Shown: in pieces, positions 49,699 to 60,203 of the stretch | Numbering within the stretch: position 1 is the stretch's first letter | How the letters are laid out: every line of letters starts with the position of its first letter | From: Zychaea mexicana | Taxonomy: Eukaryota > Mucoromycota > Mucoromycetes > Mucorales > Lichtheimiaceae | Length of the DNA stretch: 64,000 nucleotides | NCBI RefSeq assembly: GCF_025766255.1 | Contig: NW_026516715.1 | Location: 1 to 64,000, forward strand | Reading direction: 5' to 3' | Position numbers and translations under genes: made by a program | The notes under the pieces: generated by a model | The model's input: the letters and a program-made list of their open reading frames with translations, nothing else | What the model was told of the DNA's origin: nothing | The model's database searches: none

Positions 49699-50812
49699 GC
49701 TTTAACAATTTGTTGTGTCGATTTCTGGTACGTAGTAAAGGAACGAGGAAGAGTTTGGGTATGGGTCAGTAGAGTGTCAAAACGAAAAAGGTAAGTAGTT
49801 TAATATATACTTACGCTTCTGTCACAACTATAGGCAAGCAAAATTTATTTTTGGAGCATGGAAATGAAGATAACGCGAAACTTTACTTTATACGCTCAGT
49901 AATACACCTTAACCGATAAAGCTCTTAGCTAGTCATTCAACGAGACACATTTGTAGCTTGTTAACAAAAGACACACTTTACATCGTCGACTGCTTTCTCC
50001 ATGCTGTAGTATTCGTAATAATAAGGCAAATACATAACGGATTTATGCTCTATAAAGTTATGAGCTTTTAGACATTGTACAGACTTTCCACGCATTCATC
50101 TCGGTCCGAAACGCGCATAGCATTGTTGCTAAGCTAGGTCGTCTATATACTAGCTAATGATGCTACCGTTGTCAACGATACAGCGAAACCTAGCAAACTG
50201 CCCCAATTTTCTACGCAGTAGACGAGAATGTTTTAGTTCTAAATATTACGACGGCTTGATTACTGCGTTTTAAGGGACATGTTTGCTCAGGAAGGTTTGT
50301 CGGATTAGAACAGCTCTGGCTGGCAGCAGGGTTGCTGCGCAGTAGCACCATCATGCAGATCATTCGACTCCCGGCGCGCGCGCTTTAAATATGATAACCT
50401 ACTCACCTTGAGCTGTTTACCTTTCTTTTGTCCTCTCATTCATCCATCGAGAACAACAACTATAATGCGATCATTTCTGAGAGCAGCATCTACGAAATTA
50501 GAATTCAATTCCTTTTTAAAGGACTGCCTTCAGTCTTTTCCCCAATGGAAGATCAAAAAAAGTCAGTTGTCAGTGATGAATCTGATAGACACGATCAGCT
50601 CAGGAATCGTGAACGATCTTTGCCACAGGTACTGTTCGATATTGACAAAAACAGCGCGACCCATAGACTTGGCTTGTTTTTATTTATGTTTTATTTAGCA
50701 ACTAACCTACTTACGATCGTCGTTTAAACTTTGAAGAAAATGCAGAATCAAACATTCTGCAGCACCAAGGAATTGTCAAAGCCGGATCAAATAGTGCACG
50801 AGCATGCACCTG
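49699..50812. other. intergenic, no gene supported
   Basis: Plus-strand ORFs at 50428-50727 overlap in two frames, but neither can be joined to a following exon in frame, so no gene is called. Confidence 0.4.
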
Positions 50813-50983
50813 CAGTCAACCTCGATAACGTCAACCCCCGATAGCGTCAACCGATTCGCTGGTACCCTTTCAAATTTAGCAGTTAAGACTTTGCCTATTC
50901 TCTACCCCCCGTGGTCGTCAACCCTCGATATGATCAACACTTTTGCTAGTACCCTGAGGGTTGACGTTAACGGGGCTCGACTG
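50813..50983. mobile_element. 171-bp MITE-like element, pogo/Tigger-type ends
   Basis: The left end CAGTCAACCTCGATAACGTC is an imperfect inverse of the right end, which read inward is CAGTCGAGCCCCGTTAACGT. A TA follows the right end; TG precedes the left. Internally, GTCAACC(C/T)(C/T)CGATA and GCT(G/A)GTACCCT are repeated. CAGT-start ends with a TA target are typical of the pogo/Tigger branch. The element is too short to encode anything. Confidence 0.6.
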
Positions 50984-51235
50984 TACTGCAATCGTCATTG
51001 AACAGATTGATACAATCGACCACGGTACGATTTAAGAGATTGTATGCGAGTCTAAATATCACAGTATAGGATGCCAACATTGCGGTTGATGCATAATAGA
51101 CACATCATCAGCCTTGCCACCGACATCAAATATCACTACTGCTACTGCTACCGCTGCTGGTGCTGCTACTGATGCTCCTACTGATACTGCTACACGATTA
51201 AAAATACAAGAAGAAAGAACAGCAGCAACAACAAT

Positions 51236-52164
51236 ATGATACAATTAAAATCTATCTTGAAAAAGCGCTCCCGAGAGGATATCACTGATGAGCCAGATAA
51301 TACAAATTCAGGTAAATCAGAGAAGTAAACCACACCTGGTTTTCTTTTATCACTATTGTACATCAAATAAACGTATACGTTAACAGTCATACTCTCATTC
51401 TAGAAACATTAGAATGTACATCCAGTCAAAGACTAGTAAAGCGCACAAAGACGACAAAGAAGACGATAGCTTTCCTTTTTTCCAGAACAAGAAGAGCAGC
51501 AACAGAAGAATAAACGTACTCTTGCAGGAAGCAAGCGACCCAAACTCTTTAAAAGTAAGTGCGGGAGTTACCTTGGCTGGCAAAAAAATGTCACCATGCG
51601 TTGCTAATGTCGTTGATGATGACTCTTGTTGCCCCTACAACAGTGTTTCTATCATCAGAAAAACAAAAACAAGAAACAAAAGCACCATCATCACTGTCTG
51701 CTGTAAAAAAGCGCGCTCACGATAGCACAGACACATCAGGCAAGTATAGTCATACATGCATATATGAGCTCGAAAAATTAAACAGCGGTATTATTTCCTT
51801 CCACTGCTACGAAGACAAATGCTTGCTAACAGTTGCATTCTCATTTTCGCTGTTTTGCGATATACAGCTGCGCAAAAGCCATCGAAACGAATCAAAATTT
51901 ATGCGCGCGCAACAGTTTTATCACCCTCAGAAGTACAACGACCGAAAGAGACAGAAAACAAAAGTACACCTACTGTCGATAAAGGCAAAAAACGCGTCAA
52001 AGTGATTCATAAAGGCGAAGGTATGTACTACGGTTGCTCGGGTCGAAGAAGAATACATTTATTAATGTGATGCTCCTTTTCATGTTATAATATTAGAAAC
52101 TACCACCAGAAGAAAAGCCGCTACTGTCACTGCTAGTTCTGCAGTAACGCAATCAGAACAATAG
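51236..52164 (+). CDS. putative small basic low-complexity protein, multi-exon
   Basis: Several short segments of Lys/Ser/Thr/Arg-rich coding can be strung together by splice signals: 51236-51311 (starting MIQLKSILKKRSRED), 51404 onward, about 51486-51552, about 51645-51739 (with a GC-AG donor ggcaag), about 51868-52020 (AAQKPSKRIKIYARATV…GKKRVKVIHKGE) and about 52097-52164 (ETTTRRKAATVTASSAV, TAG). The composition suggests a nuclear, disordered protein. Exon 2/3 boundaries are ambiguous and no domain is seen, so the model could be wrong. Confidence 0.3.
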
Positions 52165-52817
52165 CTCCCTATCATCAGAAGCAACTTCAAATAAAACAAC
52201 TGTTGAAACAAAACCTCTCTGTTCTTCTGTTATTCCACTTCTGCCTGCTTCATCTTCTCCGAGCTCCCTTGTTGATGAAAACTGTGCCCGCTACAATAAT
52301 GTCTTATGTATCGACAATGTCGTCTTATCACTCAGAGTATTACTGCTAGACATTTTACTGTATTGAGTCAACAGTCAATCAAAAGGGAAACAGAATGTGT
52401 AATAACGCTTGGATCGACATCGTCACATCTGGTATACGCGGTTAACAACACGAGCAACACCAATAGAGAAGTTAGGACAAAGTATAGACATACACTAACC
52501 TTGCTTAACTCGGATAAACTGTGCCGAGAATGATTGTTATATGTCATACACACAAGCGTCAAAAACCAGAAAAAGACAAGTAGGGGCTACAAGTAATTTT
52601 TATACTTTTATTGCTATCATGGAGAATTGAAAACTAATTACTACATATGTTTTTTTCATAAGCAAAAGGATGATTGGAACCAGAGATCCATTTTTTATAC
52701 GCAAGAGGGAGAACAAGAGTCAGTAAAGCCTCACATGCCTTTGAATTTTGCAAGTGCATTTGAAGGCGACCAAATTGGGTCAAAGATACTTGACGTTTCG
52801 GGATATGGGTTTTCTTT
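52165..52817. other. intergenic, no gene seen
   Basis: Short ORFs only. It lies between the weak basic-protein model and the stop of the 689-aa protein. Confidence 0.4.
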
Positions 52818-54887
52818 TCAAAGAGCATGAGACTCGTAGAAGGGCTTAACCTCCTCGCTCAGCATGGTTGTCATTTCTCGTGCAAAATTGATGATCTCGT
52901 GCATATTCTCATCGCCGTTGGCCAAGAACTGCACAGGAGTCCAGTTAGGCGCCTCACCGACCTGCAACGACAAGTTCTCGGCAAAGCGGGTAACCCATTT
53001 CTCGTGGTAAATCGAAAACTTGAAAATAACACGATGCGGGTCGAAACGAGACAAATTGACAGGCAAATCAAGACGGTCCTTCGACAGACCCAAACGATGG
53101 ATATCCCAGACCTCGTCAGAACAGACTTCGATAATCCAACCGTCCAAAGCATACACCCATTTGGTCTTTTGCGTGATCAAGTGTGGCTCGTAGTCACGTG
53201 CATTGGGCACCAGAATGAGTCGATTGGTTTCTGGATCGAGCATTAAAGATTCCACAAACTGGCTGTGGGGTGTATCTCTGTTGTTAAACGAGCTGAACCG
53301 TTTTGCGGTCTGTAGCTTGAGTTCCCACGAGTAATAACTTTCCAAATCCATGATGCTGATAGTGACAATATCTTGGCCTTCGGCAATCAAATCCCATAAA
53401 CCAACCCGTCGGTCGCTAGTAAAGTCTGCCATGATGATTGTTCGCCACTTGTCCTGTTCCATGGAAGCCGTCTGCTGTTCACGGCGTGCATAAGCGGATG
53501 GTCGTGGTAAGAACTGCGGATATTGGTCCGCCTCGATGGTATAAGACGTGCGCGGAGAATCAGTAAACTTGATACAGTTTGAAGTGAGCCACTCGAACAA
53601 TGGGTGGAGCTCTCCTTCGCTGCGTCCAATGCAGGGCGCCAAGACACTTTTAAACTTGCGATGCGGGAAAATCTTGATCGCAAGGTCCTCGAGCGTGATG
53701 TTACCCTGACGCTTCGGATAGTCCGTAAGTACGATTTGGCCGATTCTGATCTTCATTCTTATCTTTTCTTGGTTTAACCGTATACTCTCCAGACCCATTT
53801 CGAGCGCGCCGGTCATTTTTTTCTCGTTCTTTGCGTCCAACTGTTGCATTTCATCTGAAAAATCGCTCTTTGCGTTGTCATCGTTGTCTTCATTGTCCAA
53901 GCCAACCAGATTTGGGCTATCCGGGATACGCGCCACCACACCAGTGACCATGCTTTCCAAAAGTCGGTTGTTTGCAAGAATGTGTTCCTCTTTGTCAGGT
54001 GGGGCATACCGCGGCGTGATAAAACCTTGAGGCAGATTACGGTACTTGACCCTCATGTTTGTCTTGGGTTGCTTGAACGAACGCAGTGTGGCATAGTGCG
54101 GCGAGCGGGCGTTCTTGAGATATAAATTTCGCATACGTGCTGCAGCCTCGTTGACTTTATCCGCGTTCTCGCCCGTGACACTGATAGCATTGGTATTTTC
54201 ATTGTACTTCATAAAGCATTTGCAGTCTGCTCTGAGTTGGTTCAAGAACTCTTCCTTCACCCCAAATACTTGATTCATAGGAATGTTCTTGTTCGGAAAG
54301 GGCACTATCGCGTTGTATGAGAGTGGACGATTTGGATAACCTTGGAACGCTCGTTCTTCTTCTTCCTTGAGCTGTTTCCGTCCTGCCCGCTTACGTTCCT
54401 TTTCCGTCAGTTCACGCTCAGGCTTGCCCCATTTTTTAGTCTTGCGGCGTACTGGTTCGTCTCTTCGGTGCAGGCGCTGCACAATCAAATCCAACAAAAG
54501 CTTTGCGCGGTTGACAGACTCGCGATCGCCCCAAATGTCAACTTGATTTTTGGCCTCGTTGTAGTTCAAGGACGTACTCGTTTCAGAGCAAATTTCGTCC
54601 AATTTGAATCTGTTTTTGCCTAATACATCGACTAAGGTGCATTCAGGTGGCAACATCCAGCAGTCTGCGGGCATTTGCTCTTGAGATTCAGTTATAGGTG
54701 GTGGTGCTGCATAGCATTCATTACCGCCAGTACCACCTTGCACATTGGGGGCTCCATCGTCGCTGCCCCATTGTTGTTCTTGAATACGAAGGGCAGCAGC
54801 AGCGTTGCTTGCGATTTGGCGGTCGCGCCAGTCATCGTCTTCTTCAACATCATTGTCTGCGTCATATGGTACTTCAGGTTCGAGCAT
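52818..54887 (-). CDS. intronless 689-aa protein with KH-like region, function unknown
   Basis: This is an uninterrupted ORF, unusual in this intron-rich window, starting MLEPEVPYDADND. After an acidic N-terminus, the segment DVLGKNRFKLDEICSET…VDIWGDRESVNRAKLLLDLI (about 85-135) looks like a KH-type fold (G-x-N-x-x-x-L, I-x-G). A charged linker follows (KTKKWGKPERELTEKERKR). A second similar repeat may occur at FLNQLRADCKCFMKYNENTN…ISVTGENADKVNEA. The C-terminal half is globular-looking (WRTIIMADFTSDRRVGLWDLIAEGQDI; WVYALDGWIIEVCSDEVWDI) and I do not recognise it. An RNA-binding role is an inference from the KH-like pattern. Confidence 0.85.
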   Translation of the reverse strand: MLEPEVPYDADNDVEEDDDWRDRQIASNAAAALRIQEQQWGSDDGAPNVQGGTGGNECYAAPPPITESQEQMPADCWMLPPECTLVDVLGKNRFKLDEICSETSTSLNYNEAKNQVDIWGDRESVNRAKLLLDLIVQRLHRRDEPVRRKTKKWGKPERELTEKERKRAGRKQLKEEEERAFQGYPNRPLSYNAIVPFPNKNIPMNQVFGVKEEFLNQLRADCKCFMKYNENTNAISVTGENADKVNEAAARMRNLYLKNARSPHYATLRSFKQPKTNMRVKYRNLPQGFITPRYAPPDKEEHILANNRLLESMVTGVVARIPDSPNLVGLDNEDNDDNAKSDFSDEMQQLDAKNEKKMTGALEMGLESIRLNQEKIRMKIRIGQIVLTDYPKRQGNITLEDLAIKIFPHRKFKSVLAPCIGRSEGELHPLFEWLTSNCIKFTDSPRTSYTIEADQYPQFLPRPSAYARREQQTASMEQDKWRTIIMADFTSDRRVGLWDLIAEGQDIVTISIMDLESYYSWELKLQTAKRFSSFNNRDTPHSQFVESLMLDPETNRLILVPNARDYEPHLITQKTKWVYALDGWIIEVCSDEVWDIHRLGLSKDRLDLPVNLSRFDPHRVIFKFSIYHEKWVTRFAENLSLQVGEAPNWTPVQFLANGDENMHEIINFAREMTTMLSEEVKPFYESHAL

Positions 54888-57422
54888 GTTTTCGAGTTAT
54901 GATCAAAATAAAAAAAGACAAAAGCACAAATTTCAGATGATGTTTAGTGGTGGCAAAAGTAACTTCGCTTTGATGCCATAAACACACCACGACCTATGAT
55001 GTGATCATTATGACATAGTTAAACATTTATCAGTTACCATATCTTGCTTCTCCACATCATCTGATTTTTTACCTTCCGGGTCCCTTCTTTTCTTGCCTTG
55101 CTCTTACTGAAAACCTAACACCTTGGTGTCTGGTCTTTCGTGAAAGTCTCGGTTATCATATCTTGCTTCTTCCTCATCATCTGGATTCTTACCTTCCGGG
55201 TCCCTTCTTTTCTTGCCCTGCTCTTATTAAAAGCACCTAACACCTTGGTCTTTCGTCAAAGCTTCGTGTACACTCTGTCTTTTCTTGTCCTGATCCTATC
55301 CGCACCTTACAGTGAAGCCCTCAAATGTGTAGCCTCCTACAAGCCCAGCATGTATCAAACGAAACGCCCAGAGTTGCACTTTTTAGAGTACAAAAAAGCC
55401 GTAAAGTCGACTCTCTTAATTTCAAACCCGTTAACTCTCAGCCCTCGCTATTTTCAAGTTGTTGGAGTTATCGAACAAACAAGAATAGCAGGGAGTACTA
55501 GTGCAAGCTGTTCTCGCTAACTTTCTACCCTCATTAATTTCACATAAAATATTCAAAGATCCGCGCCATGAAATTAACGAAGGTCTACTGCAGTACATCA
55601 TTTCATCATATACTCGAGCCAACTTGAGAAAAGTAAGACTTTTTAATCTGTTGGTTAAAGCACTGTGTTTATCTTTTCAGCTTCATAAGTGCAATCAGTT
55701 CAAGCTGCTCGTTTCACTATCTTTTGCTACATAAATTTATTATCTCGTCAAATCAATAATGTTATAGTAGTAGGAGTAATCTTTGTTTGAAATATTCCTT
55801 CATCAAAGGGCAAGCTCTATAAAAAAACCTATACTTCGCTTGATACTTTAAAATATTAACATAATAATGAAGTGAAGCATAGTAGCTAGCTATCAAATGA
55901 TATGGCGAATATATATACTTTTGATTGCAGAGCGTGTTTATATTTTCATGCTCACGATACGATGGGGATGAAGGGATAGCTGACGTTCAAGCCATCGAGT
56001 ATGTACTATTGGCTCGAGATGCATGATTATTTTAACTGCTTATATGTCGGTGGGTGTGGTGGCTAAGATGAGCTGCACAATAATGTGATATTTCTGTACA
56101 ATTTCTGTACGTCTTTTGAGATACCTTTGTCATCAGTACATAGTATAACGAGCTTCCTTTACTAAACACTACATACTTAAAAGTATTCTAAGCTTTCATA
56201 AGGATGAGTTTTTAGAATGAATTCGGCAATCTTAAATATGTAGAGCAGTGAACTTCCCATTATTCAGCATATTGGCAATATATTTATATATAACATATAG
56301 TGTATTATATCGATCAGTAATACTTTTACGTGTAAAGGATGTATTCAGGAATTGATCTTTTAGCAAAGCGGAACTCAGGCATCTATGTAGGTGTCATCTC
56401 AATAAAGATATATACGAAGCGGCTTTTCTTTTGTTTTTTTTCCAATCCAGCAGTACATGTTCGTGTATATAAGCTTGTTCTAATTGGAACGACAGAAGAA
56501 CCTTCGCACAATCTTATCGGAAAATATGTAACAATAAATGTTATAGTATGTACTATACATTGTAACGTCACGAGCGAATGAGAGGGAGAGGAAAGAAGGA
56601 GTCATTGGCGGCGAAGGTAAAATATATTTTTAGAACTTTTACGTGCCATACGACCGGTAACGCTACAGTATGCGCGTTACATAAGGTACATGTAGAGTTT
56701 TTTTTTGTTGATCCCAAACAGATTGTAGAACGCCCAGCATATGGAAAATTTTTTTTCTAAAAGGACATTCTTTCGATGCACAAAGCCGTATTGTATGCTT
56801 AATTCTGATTATTGCCCATTGGCGTATATCTGTACCCAAAATTGTTCATTCCGATCGGTTTAAAAGGTACGATTATCTGGCTGCGGTGGCCACATCGATA
56901 ACAATAGTTTTCAGAGAAAAGACACGGTCGCACCACCGACTACACTTACTATAAGCGCACATATAAAAATAACCTTATCATATGAGAGAGTATTTTGCTA
57001 GAAAATATACGTCTATTGTAATGCATATTACTTATGAAGAGATAATCTGGAAGTTTCAATACATGTAATACTTGTTGTTAGAATAGTGTATATATACGAT
57101 GAGACAACGGGTTTTGGAGGCAACAGTCTTTAATGCTGCTTACGTTCCTCCTTCATTAATGTCCCGAAACTTCTCTTTAGAACTTGATGGCAATCACTAC
57201 TGCCAATTCTTGTCAAATTGAAGCTGCTTGCCCTCCTTAGAATCCGCTTGTAGAGTGGCGGGGAATGCTTGACAGGTAGCACTTGAGATCATCGGACTAC
57301 AAAAATGGGCAATTGGAGGTGGCAGATGTGTGACCGCTCTGTTGTTTTTGCTTTCTAATGAACGGGCGGTCAGTCGGAACCTTGACCTTGGGAAAAGCCA
57401 AAAAAAAAACATAATAACACAA
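54888..57422. other. 2.5-kb gene-poor region
   Basis: It holds a 120-bp tandem duplication (see separate entry) and otherwise AT-rich sequence with short ORFs (for example 55140-55520 and 56339-56581) that show no motif or splicing support. Confidence 0.5.
55032..55260. repeat. 120-bp tandem duplication
   Basis: Two adjacent, roughly 110-120-bp copies share ACCTTCCGGGTCCCTTCTTT (55071 and 55191) and CCTAACACCTTGG, offset by 120 bp with scattered substitutions and small indels. It is non-coding, located upstream of the 689-aa gene start. Confidence 0.8.
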
Positions 57423-58532
57423 ATGTTGCGTCTTGCGGGTGTCCGTTTGCTGCAGCAAAGAATCGGTTATAATGCATGCAATGTTGCACGTCAACAAGTC
57501 GTTGCCAACAAAACTGTAGCAGGTCGATGGGGATTCCGTTCATTCAGCAGCAAGGTCACCAAAGAAGAGTCGTCATACGTTAGCGGATTCAGCACACAGG
57601 GAAACGTAGCTGCCGATACACAAGCATCAGCGACGCCTTCCCAACAGTTCAAAACATATAAGCCCACGACTCCCGGTAAACGTTGGTTAAAGCGCGTACC
57701 ACGTGACCACCTTTACAAGGGCAAATCTGTTCGACGATTGACGGTTGCCAAACGAAGCACGGGCGGTCGTAACAACTCAGGTCGCATTACTATTCGACAT
57801 CGCGGTGGTGGACACAAGCGACGTATTCGTATAATCGATTGGCAACGAGCCGAGTCAGGTCAGCAAACGGTAGTTCGTTTAGAACACGACCCCGGACGAA
57901 GCGCATGGATTGCCCTGTTGCGACACGAAGAAAACGGCAGTCTGAGCTATATTGTTGCTCCACAGGGCGTGAAGCCAGGAGACAAGGTGATGAGCTATCG
58001 AGCCGAAGGTGCACAACGCAGCAGCAGAAAAGACAACAGCACATTAGACGAGCACGGTATCACACGCACAGCTTCGATCGATCCTGGTAACTGTATGCCG
58101 CTCAAGATGGTCCCTGTGGGCACAATCATCCACAACATTGGCCTGAAGCGCAATGGCCCTGCGGTCATGGCACGCGCAGCAGGTGGTTACGCACAGTTGA
58201 TTCAGACGGGCGAGACGGGATATGCACAGGTTCGTCTGTCGAGTGGTGAGGTTCGGTTAGTCCCTGTGGATGCGTGCGCCACGATCGGCGCGGTAAGCAA
58301 TCCTGACCATCAGCACGAAACGCTCGGCAAGGCCGGTCGTTCCAGATGGATGGGTATCCGCCCAACAGTTCGTGGTGTGGCCATGAACTCGACGGACCAT
58401 CCTCACGGTGGTGGTCGTGGTAAATCCAAGGGTAACAAGCATCCACGATCGCCTTGGGGTGTCCTGGCAAAGGGTGGAAAAACCAGAAAGACACCTAACC
58501 AGTTCGTGGTCAAGCCCCGTCCTAGACGATAA
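57423..58532 (+). CDS. RML2: mitochondrial large-subunit ribosomal protein uL2m
   Basis: This intronless gene encodes 369 aa. The start is the Met of MLRLAGVRLLQQRIG, an amphipathic, basic presequence typical of mitochondrial import; the frame is open further upstream but without a Met. The body is a complete bacterial-type L2: VAKRSTGGRNNSGRITIRHR, GGGHKRRIRIIDW, VRLEHDPGRSAWIALL, GDKVMSY, GNCMPLKMVPVGTIIHNI, RAAGGYAQLI and the C-terminal GVAMNSTDHPHGGGRGKSKG near the peptidyl-transferase centre. It belongs to the mitoribosome. Confidence 0.97.
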   Translation: MLRLAGVRLLQQRIGYNACNVARQQVVANKTVAGRWGFRSFSSKVTKEESSYVSGFSTQGNVAADTQASATPSQQFKTYKPTTPGKRWLKRVPRDHLYKGKSVRRLTVAKRSTGGRNNSGRITIRHRGGGHKRRIRIIDWQRAESGQQTVVRLEHDPGRSAWIALLRHEENGSLSYIVAPQGVKPGDKVMSYRAEGAQRSSRKDNSTLDEHGITRTASIDPGNCMPLKMVPVGTIIHNIGLKRNGPAVMARAAGGYAQLIQTGETGYAQVRLSSGEVRLVPVDACATIGAVSNPDHQHETLGKAGRSRWMGIRPTVRGVAMNSTDHPHGGGRGKSKGNKHPRSPWGVLAKGGKTRKTPNQFVVKPRPRR

Positions 58533-59510
58533 AAAGATTGAGAGCACATTCTGTAAAATTAATTATAAAAATATTAATAGAAAGGAACAAAAAAGCATGG
58601 TATCTATTTTACTTTTTTCTAACATAGGAGACATCTAAGAGAGAATCGAGCGAAAGCGAGAGAAGGAGGGAGTGTGGTGTGGAGTGGAGTGGGTTCTATT
58701 GTACATGATTACCATATGCTGGCTGGGGTCCCTGCACGAACATGTCACCGGGGTAAATGCATATATTGAATTATGTTGGAAAAAAAAAGGGACATTCCTC
58801 AAGGACGATTAAACATTTGCTTTCTATTATAGAGAGAGACTAAGGCTCTTCATCCACTGCCTCGGACGCAGGGTTGCCTGGCTAGAACGAATCGTCCTTT
58901 ATTTACACCGATTCACCCCACTACAACAAAGACAATCGGCTGTTGTCATGCCAACCGAGAAGGGGGGCTTGGAGAAGAGAAGAGCAAGATCAAGAGGAAG
59001 AACAGATGATCTCAGTTACCAGGACAACGGGGTCAAATAGTGCCAATGCATCGAATATGATAGCATGTACACAGTATATGTATACATACATTATATATAC
59101 ACACACACACTGCCCATATTATAAACCACATTGACCAACGCGCACTGGTCAAGGAGTTGTACCGCTCTTTTTATTTAATTCGTCCTCTTGTGCTCTTGAG
59201 AGGTCATGCACTTGCCCGGGCATCAGGAGAGGTCGAGGGGGGGGGGAGAAGTCCATTTCATATGACGCACGTGCAACATCAAGAGGGGATCATGCATGGG
59301 CTTGCCATGTCAATGAGCTGACTTTTTTTTTTTTTTTTCTCTTTTTTGTTTTTGTTCGGATAGTTTAAAAGCACATAGCTTGTTTTCTTTCTTTTGTTTA
59401 TATCTTTGCAGCTTCCTTTTCTTTATCTCCCAACTCTCTCTCTCACACTCACACTCACTTAACACTCACTCAACCACTTTTTTCCCTTTCCTCTCATTTA
59501 AACCCGCTCA
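58533..59510. other. intergenic with homopolymer and CA/TA runs
   Basis: Between uL2m and the Ser-rich gene lie a (TA)/(CA) run near 59090-59110, a G-run at about 59237-59246 and a long T-run at about 59324-59339, then a CT/CA-rich leader. No ORF of coding quality is seen. Confidence 0.45.
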
Positions 59511-60203
59511 ATGGCACCCGACCTCCAGTTCGATCAAGGCATAATGAAGCTGTCCAGCTTCGACCCACAGTCCAAGCGGATGGAAACCCGCGTTCTCTGT
59601 CTTCCCGACCTACCCCGCCTCGAGTCACTTGAACACCTTTTCACTGCTGCGGCTGCAGTTTCTGCTGGTACTACCACCACCAGCAACTCGTCCAACAGAA
59701 GCAGATATGCCCAAGTCTTTGCAGAACCTACTGCCTCAACATCGTTACGCTTGACAAAATCATTTACGGGCAGCAGTAAAAAGTCATCATCATCTATGCG
59801 TGGTATTCCTCGTCGCTGCTTCTCCAATCCATCATTGTCGTCGCGCAAGAACAAAGAGTCTGGCAGCAGCGGCAGTAGCAACAGCAACAGCAACAACAAG
59901 AGCCACATTGTACCCGGCACAGATAGGATGATGATGATGGCAGGCGAGTCTTGGAAGTCGACAGGATGCCGCCGCTCTTCATCACGACGCAGTCTATCGC
60001 ACGCTATTCACGCTTTCACGGGATTGCTACAAAAAGCAAAGAGATCGTCGACGCTTCGCAACAAACAGCAGTGGCACAACGAAACGTGGTTCGTCGAGAT
60101 GCGCATGTCGACCGAGGAGCTCGAGCGGCCTTCAAAGAAGAAACGGGTCGGAACGCATACCGAGAACTGGTGGGCTTCTTCTCCGCCGATTTGTGCGTGT
60201 TAA
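59511..60203 (+). CDS. Ser/Arg/Asn-rich protein of unknown function
   Basis: This is a single ORF of 230 aa starting MAPDLQFDQGIMKLSSFDP, preceded by a CT-rich leader typical of strong fungal transcripts here. The N-terminal 60 residues look ordered (RVLCLPDLPRLESLEHLFTA); the rest is Ser-rich with basic clusters (RRSSSRRSLSHAIHAF, RPSKKKRVG), possible phosphosites or import signals. There is no known domain, signal peptide or membrane segment. Confidence 0.55.
   Translation: MAPDLQFDQGIMKLSSFDPQSKRMETRVLCLPDLPRLESLEHLFTAAAAVSAGTTTTSNSSNRSRYAQVFAEPTASTSLRLTKSFTGSSKKSSSSMRGIPRRCFSNPSLSSRKNKESGSSGSSNSNSNNKSHIVPGTDRMMMMAGESWKSTGCRRSSSRRSLSHAIHAFTGLLQKAKRSSTLRNKQQWHNETWFVEMRMSTEELERPSKKKRVGTHTENWWASSPPICAC

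Noticed and set aside
50428..50727. ORFs near the MITE as exons of a gene interrupted by it
   Set aside because: No donor/acceptor pair joins them to the following open stretch in a consistent frame.
55140..55520. 126-codon plus-strand ORF
   Set aside because: It begins inside the tandem duplication and has no motif or plausible splice partners.
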